Source: AM-1111 sp046302135 (GTDB taxonomy: Bacteria > Bacteroidota > Bacteroidia > B-17B0 > Aurantibacillaceae). From it: DNA of 16,195 nt. The DNA lies in assembly GCA_046302135.1 (NCBI GenBank), contig JBKCIQ010000040.1:1-16195 (forward strand), written 5' to 3'. Below are positions 7,390 through 15,782 of the stretch, piece by piece. Numbering within the stretch: position 1 is the stretch's first letter; each line of letters begins with the position of its first letter. The notes under the pieces were generated by a model, which did no database searches, was not told the origin of the DNA, and was given only the letters and a program-made list of their open reading frames with translations. The position numbers and the translations under genes were made by a program.

Positions 7390-8042
7390 TGATGATGGTG
7401 ATCTAGCTTCTGTTTACAATTAGAACAAAATCTTCCACTATCGAACTGATCATTATTTAATGCCATTACGCAAGATAAGTCATCGCAATGGTCTAGTCCT
7501 AAAGTATGTCCAATTTCGTGAATTATTGTTTCTTTCATAAAACGTTTTTCCCCACGAATAATGATTGTTTTTTCGTCTCCTGAGGCTACTCCACGTAAAA
7601 GCTTACCCTCTTGATAAACCTCCTTGTCTATAACGTTAATTATTTTTCTATCTTCTTTAATTGCCAACAAGGCATTCGATGAATCCATATATCCATCTTT
7701 ATTGTACATTTCTTCACTTAAAGGAATAGGTGGTAGTAAGTATACTTTATAATTGAAAAAATCTCTAATCACTTCTTCTGCAAATTCAATATCGCCTGAA
7801 TCTATTTGTCCTAGAGCTCTCACATAAATTACATTGGTATTTGTCTTTTCAGATGTATGAATGCGTTTTTTAATCTTTTCATTTTTTGTTCGATTTTTCG
7901 AATGTAAATTTTCTAACTCAGCTTTACGTTTATAGAATTCAAGTTTCTTTAAAAATCCATTTTCTTTTTTTTTATTTAATAAGTGATTATAAAGTCCAAC
8001 AACGACAGAAAGCACTATAATAGTGTAAATAAAATCTTTCAT
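7371..8042 (-). CDS. Membrane-anchored archaemetzincin-type zinc protease (M54)
   Basis: The 223-residue protein carries the archaemetzincin signature: HEIGHTLGLDHC at 175-186 (zinc ligands H175, H179, H185; catalytic E176), then Cys191, Met193 of the Met-turn (CVM), and a CxxC at 206-209 (FCSNC). Family M54 has HExxHxxGxxHC, four residues, CxM, then CxxC; the Cys bind a second zinc. The VRALGQ and YLLPPIPLSEEMY segments also fit the family. Unlike cytosolic archaeal members, it has a hydrophobic N-terminal segment (residues 4-20) followed by a Lys-rich, probably coiled-coil region (23-66). The positive charges after the helix leave the side of the membrane uncertain. It may be annotated elsewhere only as a matrixin-like protein. 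A decayed paralog lies just upstream. Its substrate is unknown. Confidence 0.85.
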   Translation of the reverse strand: MKDFIYTIIVLSVVVGLYNHLLNKKKENGFLKKLEFYKRKAELENLHSKNRTKNEKIKKRIHTSEKTNTNVIYVRALGQIDSGDIEFAEEVIRDFFNYKVYLLPPIPLSEEMYNKDGYMDSSNALLAIKEDRKIINVIDKEVYQEGKLLRGVASGDEKTIIIRGEKRFMKETIIHEIGHTLGLDHCDDLSCVMALNNDQFDSGRFCSNCKQKLDHHHQLIIKN

Positions 8043-8085
8043 GTATATATAAAATAGACTTTAGATCAAAAAAAATGGCTTAATA

Positions 8086-8703
8086 TTAATTAATCTGCCT
8101 TCTGCATATCTCACAAAATTTTCCTTCATCAAACTCGTCATTGTAAATTGCTATTACAAATTCCAATCCTTGCAGTGTAGAAATCCGTAAGTGTGGCCTA
8201 CCACATATATAATAGTTTCTTCCATAAAGGATTCGTCTTTCGATATTAATACTCTTCCGCCTACTTTTGCATATCCTTGGCATAAAGTGTTATTGGCATA
8301 CATTTCTTTATTGGTTATAAAAAGAATTTTGTCAGTGGTTTCAAATTCTTTCGCAGCTGATCTAACTAGCATATCAGGATCAATTATTTTTCTTTCATCA
8401 TTATAATAGAACTTCTCGTAAATAGCATAGCGTATATTGATAACTTGTGTTTTAAACCTATAGAAACGTTTTAAAACTTTTTCTGCTTCGAGCAGCCGGT
8501 CTTGGCTAACATTTTCAAGACCAATGATTATTATTTTATCGTTAGGGTCATAGTTCTTTATATTTGCGTTTATTTTTTCTTTTTTGCCTGAGATTACGTT
8601 ATTTCTAAGGATTATTCAGGGGTACATCTCCGAAATTTTCAACTTTTTTTCCATCAATCTGAATAAAAAGTAATGCGGTAATAATTAAAACAAACTTTTT
8701 CAA
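8086..8703 (-). pseudogene. Decayed archaemetzincin paralog
   Basis: On the minus strand, a signal-peptide-like start (TTG at 8703, then KKFVLIITALLFIQ) stops at a TAG near 8605-8607. A one-base shift reopens the frame, which then runs parallel to the intact neighbour: IIIIGLENVSQDRLLEAE, ITNKEMYANNTLCQGYAK and FMEETIIYVVGHTYGFLHC. The HExxH motif has become YVVGH, so the first His and the catalytic Glu are gone. Near 8166, loss of one T in GATTTGG shifts the frame again. After correction it continues LEFVIAIYNDEFDEGKFCEIC, keeping the CxxC but with Phe in place of the CxM Cys. Two frameshifts plus the active-site loss make a pseudogene, arisen by tandem duplication and divergence. An artefact at both sites is possible but would not restore the active site. 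Confidence 0.8.
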
Positions 8704-8843
8704 TTGGATTTAGAATTTTCCACATATAACCAAACTAAATCCTAAGGGTTACAACCCCGTTATCAAAGAGGTAGTTTATAATGAACCCAAAGAATCACAT
8801 TTCTGTTGTTGTATAATTATAATTTGAAAAATTCGACGTGAAT

Positions 8844-9584
8844 TTATTTAGTATTTCCGTTATGATACCTATTTAAAAGACAATTATCATAGGACGCAGA
8901 AACTTGACTATACAAATCATATGGTTCTGAATATAGGATGTAATCGTCACTAATTTCCGGACACATGATTCTGAATTTTTCTAATGTTATATTTTCATCT
9001 TTTAGGAGCTTTCTGAGTATATCGGTGTTCAATCGTTTTTCTATTGCTTCTTTCCTTAGTAGGTCTTTAAAAATTGCTTCTAACTTTTGCATTTCTCGGC
9101 CCTTTCGGCTGAAGTTTTGCCATATTGCAGTAATTGGACTTTCTGCTACATTCAAACCTTGAACTTTTGGCCTGTTTATAACCCTCTGCATGTATTCCCT
9201 TTCGTGTGGTTTAATCTTAAATTTATTTACAGTCACCATTCCAAGATCATAAACAACTCTTTTGATATAGAATTTTTTAAACTGTTTTACCGAGTCGTTT
9301 AAATCCGGAATTTGTTTGACTTTAAATACTCTACCCGAAAAGCCAATACAGGTGAATTGAATAGAATCATTTTCAGAGGCCGCAATTACAAAGTTTCCTT
9401 TCATGTCTGTCACAACACCATTTCTGCTGTTCAGGTTAATCACATAAGCAAATGGTACGGAATTGTTTGAATCTGCCTCCATAAGTTGACCACGGACCTG
9501 GTACTTTTTCTGGGAGTAGTTGCTCAAAAATGAAAAAATTGAAATCAGAGTAAAAAATAAACGTATAATTGCCGTGCTTTTCAC
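8844..9584 (-). CDS. Secreted protein with carboxypeptidase-regulatory-like domain
   Basis: This is a 246-residue exported protein. From the GTG at 9584 it has an N-terminal Lys, a hydrophobic core (IIRLFFTLISIFSFL) and likely cleavage after SNYSQ (residue 25). A TTG at 9617 would add 11 residues and give a less typical signal. Residues 28-90 resemble the carboxypeptidase-regulatory-like/CarboxypepD_reg beta-sandwich seen in TonB-dependent receptors and other Bacteroidota surface proteins: VRGQLMEADSNNSVPFAYV, then GVVTDMKGNFVI and a CIGF turn. The remaining 150 residues are helical and charged, ending DDYILYSEPYDLY, with no recognisable domain. It is not followed by a TonB-receptor barrel, so it is a stand-alone version. 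It diverges from dnaX. Function unknown; envelope location inferred. Confidence 0.75.
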   Translation of the reverse strand: MKSTAIIRLFFTLISIFSFLSNYSQKKYQVRGQLMEADSNNSVPFAYVINLNSRNGVVTDMKGNFVIAASENDSIQFTCIGFSGRVFKVKQIPDLNDSVKQFKKFYIKRVVYDLGMVTVNKFKIKPHEREYMQRVINRPKVQGLNVAESPITAIWQNFSRKGREMQKLEAIFKDLLRKEAIEKRLNTDILRKLLKDENITLEKFRIMCPEISDDYILYSEPYDLYSQVSASYDNCLLNRYHNGNTK

Positions 9585-9693
9585 TTTATTTACTTTCTGT
9601 AAAGATAATTTTATCAAAATAAATTATCCACAATTCGTTAATAAATTAACTATTCTTAAAACTATTGTGAGGAGGATAAAAACCGCATTCTTT

Positions 9694-9701
9694 TATATTT
9701 G
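9694..9701 (+). promoter_or_regulatory. -7 promoter element of dnaX
   Basis: TATATTTG matches TAnnTTTG exactly and ends 14 bases before the dnaX ATG. A start point about 6 bases further on would leave a leader of only 8-9 bases. A TTG at 9665-9667 could be the -33 element, but the 26-base spacer is longer than usual. Confidence 0.5.
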
Positions 9702-9715
9702 TATAGCATTTTTTC

Positions 9716-11434
9716 ATGGAAAATTTCATCGTTACAGCCCGCAAGTATAGGCCACAAACTTTCAGAACAGTTGTTGGTCAACAGCACATTACGGGAACTC
9801 TGAAAAATGCAATTCTGAACAAACAATTAGCACAGGCCTTTCTTTTTTGCGGTCCGAGAGGTGTTGGTAAGACAACTTGTGCGAGAATTCTGGCTAAAAC
9901 TATTAATTGCTTTAATGTAGGCACTGATGGAGAAGCTTGTGATATTTGTGAGTCGTGCAAATCATTCAATAGCGGACAATCCTTGAATGTTTATGAACTT
10001 GATGCCGCCTCAAATAATTCAGTTGATGATATAAGGCAATTAGTGGAGCAGGTCAGGTTTGCACCACAACTAGGAACGCATCGCGTATATATTATCGACG
10101 AGGTTCATATGCTCAGCCCTGCCGCTTTCAATGCTTTTCTTAAAACCCTAGAAGAGCCTCCGCGTCACGCAATTTTTATTTTAGCTACCACTGAAAAACA
10201 TAAAATTATACCTACAATTCTTTCAAGGTGCCAGATTTTCGAATTTAACAGAATAAAAATTGATGATATCAGTAGTCATCTAGCCTGGATAGCTCAAACT
10301 GAAAAGATAAGTGCTGAGGAAGAGGCATTAAGGTTGATTGCTCAGAAAGCAGATGGCGGTCTTCGTGATGCCTGTTCCATGTTCGATCAGATGGTAAGTT
10401 TTTCAGGTAGTAATCTTACTTACAAAGCCGTTGCAGAAAACTTACATGTACTCGATTACGACTATTATTTCAAATTAACCGATTTACTTTTAGCTCAAAA
10501 GTTGCCTCATACATTACTCGTTTTTGATGAAATCTTGAAACAAGGATTTGACGGCCATAATTTTATAATTGGTTTGGCAGAACACCTAAGGAATTTACTG
10601 GTTTGTAAAGATACTATGACACTTCAATTGTTAGAGGTAAGTGAAAATGTTAAGCTTCGATACAATGAGCAAAGCCAGAACGCCCCTACTTTAATTTTAC
10701 TGAAGGCATTATCGTTGCTGAATAAATGTGATGTAAGTTACAAGTCTGCAAAAAATCAGAGGCTTCATGTTGAAATGGTTTTGATGCAGTTGTGTTACCT
10801 TAATTCAGGTGCTGCTTCACAAGAAGCAGAAAAAAAAAATGACCTGAGCGAACATTTGGTTAATAATGGAAGTCAATCAGCTCATAAAAGTACAATTGAA
10901 TTACCTTCCCAGGAAGTAAAGACTGTAAAAGTTGCCAATGCACCCTTAACAAACTTGGTTAAGCTCACTCCCAAGTCTTCTTTCTCGCTAAAGGATTCAG
11001 TTTTGATTCCGTCCGGCTCAGATAAAAATATTGAAATTGCTTCTGAACAAATTGAGGAAAACGAAACAGAATTAAATGTTGAAACAATAAGAGAGGTGAT
11101 TGTAAAGTATGCCGAGGAAAAATTTAAGGGGAGCAACCGTATGGTATATTCAACTCTAACGGATCAACCGCCTGAACTGAGAGAAAATTTAAAAATTATT
11201 ATTCCTGTTCACAACGAAGTTCAGGTAGAATCTTTTAAAGAGCACAGCCAGGATTTTTTAGATCATTTAAGAAAGGCTTTATCTAATTCAAAAATTTCCT
11301 TTCAATTTGAAGAGGCGGAGGTAAACCAAGAAAAGAAAATTTATTCCCCAAAAGAAAAATTTCATCATCTAGCAAATAAAAATCCACTCATTATGGAAAT
11401 GAGTAAACGATTTAATCTAGAACTTGATTATTAA
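9716..11434 (+). CDS. dnaX: DNA polymerase III subunit gamma/tau
   Basis: The 572-residue clamp-loader ATPase opens and loads the sliding clamp and tethers the polymerase at the fork. All hallmarks are visible: Walker A GPRGVGKT (46-53), a four-Cys zinc module (C65, C75, C78, C81), Walker B DEVH (128-131) and the SRC sensor/arginine-finger motif (170-172). The clamp-loader core ends with HVEMVLMQLCYLN, about residue 360. The rest is the tau-specific part: a low-complexity linker (about 366-460), then a C-terminal domain ending PKEKFHHLANKNPLIMEMSKRF, typical of Bacteroidota. A run of ten A at 10830-10839 sits right at the core/linker boundary and could produce a short gamma form. The start is the only reasonable ATG, with a -7 element 14 bases before it. 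Confidence 0.97.
   Translation: MENFIVTARKYRPQTFRTVVGQQHITGTLKNAILNKQLAQAFLFCGPRGVGKTTCARILAKTINCFNVGTDGEACDICESCKSFNSGQSLNVYELDAASNNSVDDIRQLVEQVRFAPQLGTHRVYIIDEVHMLSPAAFNAFLKTLEEPPRHAIFILATTEKHKIIPTILSRCQIFEFNRIKIDDISSHLAWIAQTEKISAEEEALRLIAQKADGGLRDACSMFDQMVSFSGSNLTYKAVAENLHVLDYDYYFKLTDLLLAQKLPHTLLVFDEILKQGFDGHNFIIGLAEHLRNLLVCKDTMTLQLLEVSENVKLRYNEQSQNAPTLILLKALSLLNKCDVSYKSAKNQRLHVEMVLMQLCYLNSGAASQEAEKKNDLSEHLVNNGSQSAHKSTIELPSQEVKTVKVANAPLTNLVKLTPKSSFSLKDSVLIPSGSDKNIEIASEQIEENETELNVETIREVIVKYAEEKFKGSNRMVYSTLTDQPPELRENLKIIIPVHNEVQVESFKEHSQDFLDHLRKALSNSKISFQFEEAEVNQEKKIYSPKEKFHHLANKNPLIMEMSKRFNLELDY
10829..10847 (+). promoter_or_regulatory. dnaX: A10 slippery run in dnaX with stops in both other frames
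   Basis: In frame, the codons are GAA AAA AAA AAT (residues 372-375). A -1 ribosomal shift, or one extra A in the mRNA, gives TGA at 10840-10842 right after the A-run. A +1 shift, or loss of one A, gives Met-Thr and then TGA at 10845-10847. Either event would end the protein at about 375 residues, just after the clamp-loader core. E. coli makes gamma by -1 frameshifting and Thermus by slippage on an A-run. I see no clear downstream hairpin. Confidence 0.6.
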
Positions 11435-11495
11435 TCCTATCAACTCCACAGTGAATAACTCGCAAATACCAATTAATTTCAAAAAAAACATAAAC

Positions 11496-14402
11496 ATGAA
11501 AAAAATATTTAAGCTATCCATTACTCTATTGTTTTGCACAATTTCCCTTGGAGTATCTGCACAAAAACCTAATTCAAAATACGAAAGTGTTCCGGGCGAC
11601 CCAATGAATGTTCGCATTTACACTTTAAAAAATGGATTGAAAGTTTACATGAGTGTATACAAAGATGCACCACGTATTCAAACGCTTATAGCTGTTAAGG
11701 CGGGAAGTAAAAATGATCCGTCCGACGCAACAGGCCTCGCACATTATCTTGAGCACATGCTTTTTAAGGGTACGGATAAGTATGGAGCCTTGGATTATGA
11801 AAAAGAAAAAGTGGAGCTCGCAAAAATAGAATCATTATATGAAGTTTACAGGAAAACTACTGATGCTTCGAAGAGGAAATTAATTTATAATCAGATAGAC
11901 AGTATCTCCGGTGTTGCAGCAAAATTCGCCATTGCTAACGAGTATGATAAAATGACTGCCTCTATTGGGTGTAAAGGAACCAATGCCTTTACTTCCTTTG
12001 AGCAAACTGTTTACATCAATGATGTTCCATCAAATCAACTTGAAAATTGGTTGAATTTGGAAGCTGAGAGATTTCGTAATCCTGTTATGCGTATTTTTCA
12101 TACTGAGCTAGAGGCGGTTTATGAAGAAAAAAACATCAGCCTGGATCGTGATGATGAGAAGATTTGGGATGGTATGTTTTCAAATTTGTTCAAGAAACAT
12201 ACTTACGGCACGCAGACAACCATAGGAACAATTGAACACCTAAAGAATCCTTCAATAGTTGAAATAAAAAAGTACTACGAAGCGAATTATGTTCCTAACA
12301 ACATGGCTATCATTCTTGCGGGAGACTTTGATCCTGATAAAACCATTCAATTGATTGAAGAGAAATTTGGTTATATGAAGTCTAAACCGGTTAAACCATA
12401 TACATTTAACAAAGAGGATGAAATTATTACTCCGATTGAAAAAAGTGTAGTGGGTCCTGAGGCAGAATCTGTGAGCATGGGTTATCGTTTTGGAGGTGTA
12501 GATACAAAAGACGCTGACATACTTCAAATCGTTGCTAAAATTCTAAGTAATGGAAAGGCTGGAATGTTAGATTTGAATCTGAACAAAAAACAAATGGTCA
12601 TTTCTTCGTCTTCGTATGAAATGATTCTCAAAGATTATTCCTGTCTTTTGATGGATGGTTATCCTAAGGAAGGACAAACACTGGAGCAGGTAAAAGATCT
12701 TCTATTAGGGCAGATTGAAGAGCTAAAGAAAGGAAATTTCCCCGACTGGATGTTGACGGCAATAATAAATCAAATGAAATTAGAAAAGACACAAAGGCTT
12801 GCCGGTAATTACGGAAGAGCAAATGAGATGATGGATGCGTTTGTAAACGGGCTAGAATGGAAAAATAAGACTGAGGAGATAAAAAGATTGAGTTCAATTA
12901 CCAAGCAGGAAGTGATAGAATTTGCCAAAAAGAATTTTAAAAATAATTATGTTGTAATCTATAAGCGTTCCGGTGAGGATAAGAATGTGCAGAAAGTAGA
13001 GAAGCCTGCCATTACACCTGTTGAGGTAAATAGAGATAAAGAAAGTGCGTTCCTTAAAAATATCACGAGCTCTCAACCACCGGCAATTCAACCCGTGTTC
13101 GCTGATTTTGACAAGGACATCGTTAAGATAAATCTTAAAAATGGTGTTGAGATGAACTACTACAAAAATATTGAAGATGGTACTTTCCAATTATTTTATG
13201 TTTATGATTTAGGACGAGCCACTGATCCTTTGTGGCCAATTGCGATTGAGTATTTAAAGTACTTGGGAACATCTAAAATGAGTAGCGAACAGGTTGCTCA
13301 GGAATTTTATAAGATTGGTTGCAATTTTAATGTTTTCAGCAGTGAGCAGCGTACTTATGTCAGCATGAGTGGACTAAGTGAAAATTTTGAAAAGGGAATT
13401 CAGTTGTTTGAAGCACTTTTGAGTGATGTGCAACCTGATGAAAATGTTTTGAAAAACATGGTTGAAGACATTTTAAAGAGAAGAGCAGATAACAAACTCA
13501 ACAAAGATGTAATTTTCAGAGAGGCTTTAATGACTTATGGAAAATACGGATCAAAAAACCCATACAATGAAATTGTAAAAGAAAATGAACTGCGTCAACT
13601 CAAAGGGGCAACACTTACAACCATGATAAAAAAACTTTGTTCATTTGACATGCGTGTGTTGTATTATGGACCCGAAGAATCCGGAAAAATAAAAACCGTA
13701 ATTGAAAAATTTCATCGCATGGATGTAAAGGAAGCGCTTCCTCAAATGAAAGAATATCCTGTAGCTTTAGGTCCTAAAAAAGTTTATGTTGTTGATTTCG
13801 ATATGAAGCAGGCAGAAATCATGATGATGGCAAAAGGTGAGGTTTTTAATCCTGATGTTAACGCTTCCTACGCAATGTATAACGAGTATTTTGGAGGAGG
13901 AATGTCTTCTATTGTTTTTCAGGAATTGCGAGAGTCAAAAGCATTGGCTTATTCAACCTATTCTACATTTTCCAGGCCTGAGAAAAAGGATTTGAATTAC
14001 ATCAACGTTGCCTACATCGGAACCCAATCTGATAAACTACCAGAGGCAATGGCTGGAATGACTGGCCTATTGAACAATATGCCTAAGAGTGATGTTCAAT
14101 TCAACGCGGCCAAGTCTTCTTTAGAGCAGCGTCTAAGAACCGAAAGGTCTACGAAGTCAAAAATACTTTTTGATTATTTCAATGCCAATAAACTTGGATT
14201 GAAAGAAAATTTATCACCTAAAGTGTTCGAACAGGTAAAGAAAATGGAACTCAGGGATGTTGCAGAGTTTCATGACAAAAAAGTCAAGAATTTGACCTAT
14301 ACAACTATGGTAATGGGTAAAAAAGATGAGTTAAATATTAAGGAGCTGGAAAAATACGGTGAAGTTGTTTTTCTGCGTCTTGAAGAAATTTTTGGATATT
14401 AA
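11496..14402 (+). CDS. Secreted two-domain M16 zinc peptidase
   Basis: This is a 968-residue, pitrilysin/insulinase-like exported metallopeptidase. I place the start at ATG 11496: it gives a good signal peptide (KKIFKLSITLLFCTISLGVSAQ, cleaved after Gln23), while the TTG at 11424 would bury it behind 24 polar residues and overlap dnaX. The inverted zinc motif HYLEH is at 83-87 (ligands H83, H87; catalytic E86). The paired Glu E204/E211, with the family's 7-residue spacing, supply the third ligand. NAFTSFEQTVYINDVPS (163-179) is the conserved substrate-groove region. The C-terminal half lacks HxxEH but keeps GGGMSSIVFQELRESKALAYS, the typical inactive partner lobe. An extra Lys/Glu-rich helical insert lies between the zinc motif and E204 (about 96-150). 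It probably degrades peptides in the periplasm. The spacing from dnaX is 61 bases. Confidence 0.92.
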   Translation: MKKIFKLSITLLFCTISLGVSAQKPNSKYESVPGDPMNVRIYTLKNGLKVYMSVYKDAPRIQTLIAVKAGSKNDPSDATGLAHYLEHMLFKGTDKYGALDYEKEKVELAKIESLYEVYRKTTDASKRKLIYNQIDSISGVAAKFAIANEYDKMTASIGCKGTNAFTSFEQTVYINDVPSNQLENWLNLEAERFRNPVMRIFHTELEAVYEEKNISLDRDDEKIWDGMFSNLFKKHTYGTQTTIGTIEHLKNPSIVEIKKYYEANYVPNNMAIILAGDFDPDKTIQLIEEKFGYMKSKPVKPYTFNKEDEIITPIEKSVVGPEAESVSMGYRFGGVDTKDADILQIVAKILSNGKAGMLDLNLNKKQMVISSSSYEMILKDYSCLLMDGYPKEGQTLEQVKDLLLGQIEELKKGNFPDWMLTAIINQMKLEKTQRLAGNYGRANEMMDAFVNGLEWKNKTEEIKRLSSITKQEVIEFAKKNFKNNYVVIYKRSGEDKNVQKVEKPAITPVEVNRDKESAFLKNITSSQPPAIQPVFADFDKDIVKINLKNGVEMNYYKNIEDGTFQLFYVYDLGRATDPLWPIAIEYLKYLGTSKMSSEQVAQEFYKIGCNFNVFSSEQRTYVSMSGLSENFEKGIQLFEALLSDVQPDENVLKNMVEDILKRRADNKLNKDVIFREALMTYGKYGSKNPYNEIVKENELRQLKGATLTTMIKKLCSFDMRVLYYGPEESGKIKTVIEKFHRMDVKEALPQMKEYPVALGPKKVYVVDFDMKQAEIMMMAKGEVFNPDVNASYAMYNEYFGGGMSSIVFQELRESKALAYSTYSTFSRPEKKDLNYINVAYIGTQSDKLPEAMAGMTGLLNNMPKSDVQFNAAKSSLEQRLRTERSTKSKILFDYFNANKLGLKENLSPKVFEQVKKMELRDVAEFHDKKVKNLTYTTMVMGKKDELNIKELEKYGEVVFLRLEEIFGY

Positions 14403-14405
14403 CCA

Positions 14406-14768
14406 ATGAGCCAATTTCATCTTTTACAATACACAAGTGCTGTTCGTGATTCTTTGGGCGGACAAGAAACTGCTACCAGCATGGTTCAGGCGGCATCAAG
14501 TGTTTTACTTGTTGTAAGCATCAGTGCATGGTTTGTTGCATGGAGATTTTTCAAAATTGAAAAAAAGGGTAAAAAGTATTTCTGGATAAATTTAGGATTA
14601 GCTGTTGTTTATTTACCTTTTCTTGTCATGCATTTCTTTAATTGTTATTCTTTGGGTTTTGAAACCGGTACAGAGCATTATTTGATGCTTTTTTTCATTC
14701 ACTCTGCAATAGTTGTTTTTTGGTCCGTAGGATACAATTCCAAAAACAAAGTAGAAGAAGGCTATTAG
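14406..14768 (+). CDS. Three-helix membrane protein of unknown function
   Basis: The 120-residue protein starts only 3 bases after the M16 stop, so the two are probably co-transcribed. Three hydrophobic helices are visible: 29-49 (SSVLLVVSISAWFVAWRFF), 58-80 and 91-109. A Lys-rich loop (EKKGKKY) follows helix 1, which suggests that this loop is cytoplasmic and the N-terminus outside. His and Cys residues (MHFFNCYS) lie at the end of helix 2, and EHYLMLFFIHS opens helix 3. No known family motif is recognised. A link with the upstream peptidase is suggested by spacing only. Confidence 0.7.
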   Translation: MSQFHLLQYTSAVRDSLGGQETATSMVQAASSVLLVVSISAWFVAWRFFKIEKKGKKYFWINLGLAVVYLPFLVMHFFNCYSLGFETGTEHYLMLFFIHSAIVVFWSVGYNSKNKVEEGY

Positions 14769-14789
14769 TAACGATTAGCGGTATTAATT

Positions 14790-15746
14790 TCAGGAATTCT
14801 TTTTGACTGAAAGATTCTTTATCATTTCTTCGGTCATTTCATTCAGTCCGAATTTATGTTTCCATCCCCAGTCTTCCCTTGCTCTAGTGTCATCTATGCT
14901 TGCAGGCCATGAGTCTGCAATTTGTTGTCGGAAATCGGGTTTATAACTAATGGTAAAATCTGGAATGTGTTTTTTAATGGAATCTGCAATTTCTTTTGGT
15001 GTGAAACTTATTCCCGACAAATTATAGGAAGAACGAATTTTTATTTTTTCAACAGGAACTTGCATAATGCCAATTGTCGCGTTAATTGCATCCTCCATGT
15101 ACATCATAGGAAGTGCTGTTTGCTCGCTTAAAAAACATTCGTATTTTTTTTCTTTGAGCGCACTATGATATATATGTACCGCATAATCTGTTGTTCCTCC
15201 TCCCGGTGAAGACTTCCAGCTGATTAATCCAGGATATCGAATGCTTCTCACATCCACTCCAAATTTATTGAAGTAATATTCGCACCAGCGTTCACCTGCT
15301 TGTTTGCTTATGCCGTAAACAGTTGAAGGCTCCATAATAGTGTACTGAGGTGTATTAATGCGTGGTGTTGTAGGACCAAAGACTGCAATGGAACTTGGCC
15401 AATAAACTTTTTGAATGTGTTGCTCCTTTGCAAGATTTAAAACATGAAAAAGACTTTCCATATTTAATTTCCATGCAAAGTCAGGATTTTTTTCAGCAGT
15501 TGCAGATAGCAATGCCGCAAGAAGATATATCTGAGTAATTTGATGTTTTTTAACTACTTCAAAAACTTTTTCTTTATCAAGTGCATCAAGCGTTTCGAAA
15601 ATGGTTCCTTGAGGAAGGGCCGGACTTATTTTTAAATCAGAAGCAATTACATTTTCAAGTCCGTAAATTTTTTGCAGACCTTCTGTTAATTCTGTCCCGA
15701 TTTGCCCACAGGCACCTATGATGAGTATTTTATCTTTTGCAAACAT
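14790..15746 (-). CDS. SDR-type L-threonine 3-dehydrogenase
   Basis: The 318-residue NAD-dependent enzyme oxidises L-threonine to 2-amino-3-oxobutyrate, normally followed by a CoA-dependent lyase that releases glycine; that partner is not in the window. It is an extended short-chain dehydrogenase, unlike the zinc-containing E. coli Tdh. Visible features are the GACGQIG nucleotide motif (11-17), the catalytic Ser in WPSSIAVFGPTTPR (116-129), YGISK with Y144 and K148, and the threonine-site signature RYPGLISW...GGGTTDYAV (170-190). Those last segments distinguish it from sugar epimerases of the same superfamily. I chose ATG 15746; the in-frame TTG at 15758 adds four residues. A -7 element (TACGTTTG) 45 bases upstream fits. 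It converges on the membrane-protein gene. Confidence 0.88.
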   Translation of the reverse strand: MFAKDKILIIGACGQIGTELTEGLQKIYGLENVIASDLKISPALPQGTIFETLDALDKEKVFEVVKKHQITQIYLLAALLSATAEKNPDFAWKLNMESLFHVLNLAKEQHIQKVYWPSSIAVFGPTTPRINTPQYTIMEPSTVYGISKQAGERWCEYYFNKFGVDVRSIRYPGLISWKSSPGGGTTDYAVHIYHSALKEKKYECFLSEQTALPMMYMEDAINATIGIMQVPVEKIKIRSSYNLSGISFTPKEIADSIKKHIPDFTISYKPDFRQQIADSWPASIDDTRAREDWGWKHKFGLNEMTEEMIKNLSVKKNS

Positions 15747-15782
15747 GACCAATATCAATGTTTAGGTTTGAACACTTCTTAC

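Noticed and set aside
8154..8372. 72-residue minus-strand frame as a separate small protein
   Set aside because: It is the middle part of the decayed protease copy; the same frame stays open well upstream of its first Met.
8191..8406. 71-residue plus-strand frame opposite the relic protease
   Set aside because: It is the antisense of the pseudogene, with no start signal or similarity of its own.
8744..8760. GGGTTACAACCC inverted repeat as terminator of the minus-strand secreted-protein gene
   Set aside because: Only four pairs can form around a real loop, and no T-run follows on the minus strand, so it is too weak to list.
8704..8843. Small gene or attachment site between the relic protease and the secreted-protein gene
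   Set aside because: The stretch has stops in all frames, no direct repeats and no tRNA-like structure.
11424..11495. TTG start for the M16 peptidase overlapping dnaX
   Set aside because: It would put 24 polar residues before a clear signal peptide; ATG 11496 fits an exported protein.
14790..15746. Sugar-nucleotide epimerase instead of threonine dehydrogenase
   Set aside because: The FGPTTPR and GGGTTDYAV signatures are those of SDR threonine dehydrogenases, and there are no sugar-biosynthesis neighbours.
15767..15770. TTTG as -33 element of trhO
   Set aside because: Only 12 bases separate it from the -7 element, much less than the usual 17-23.
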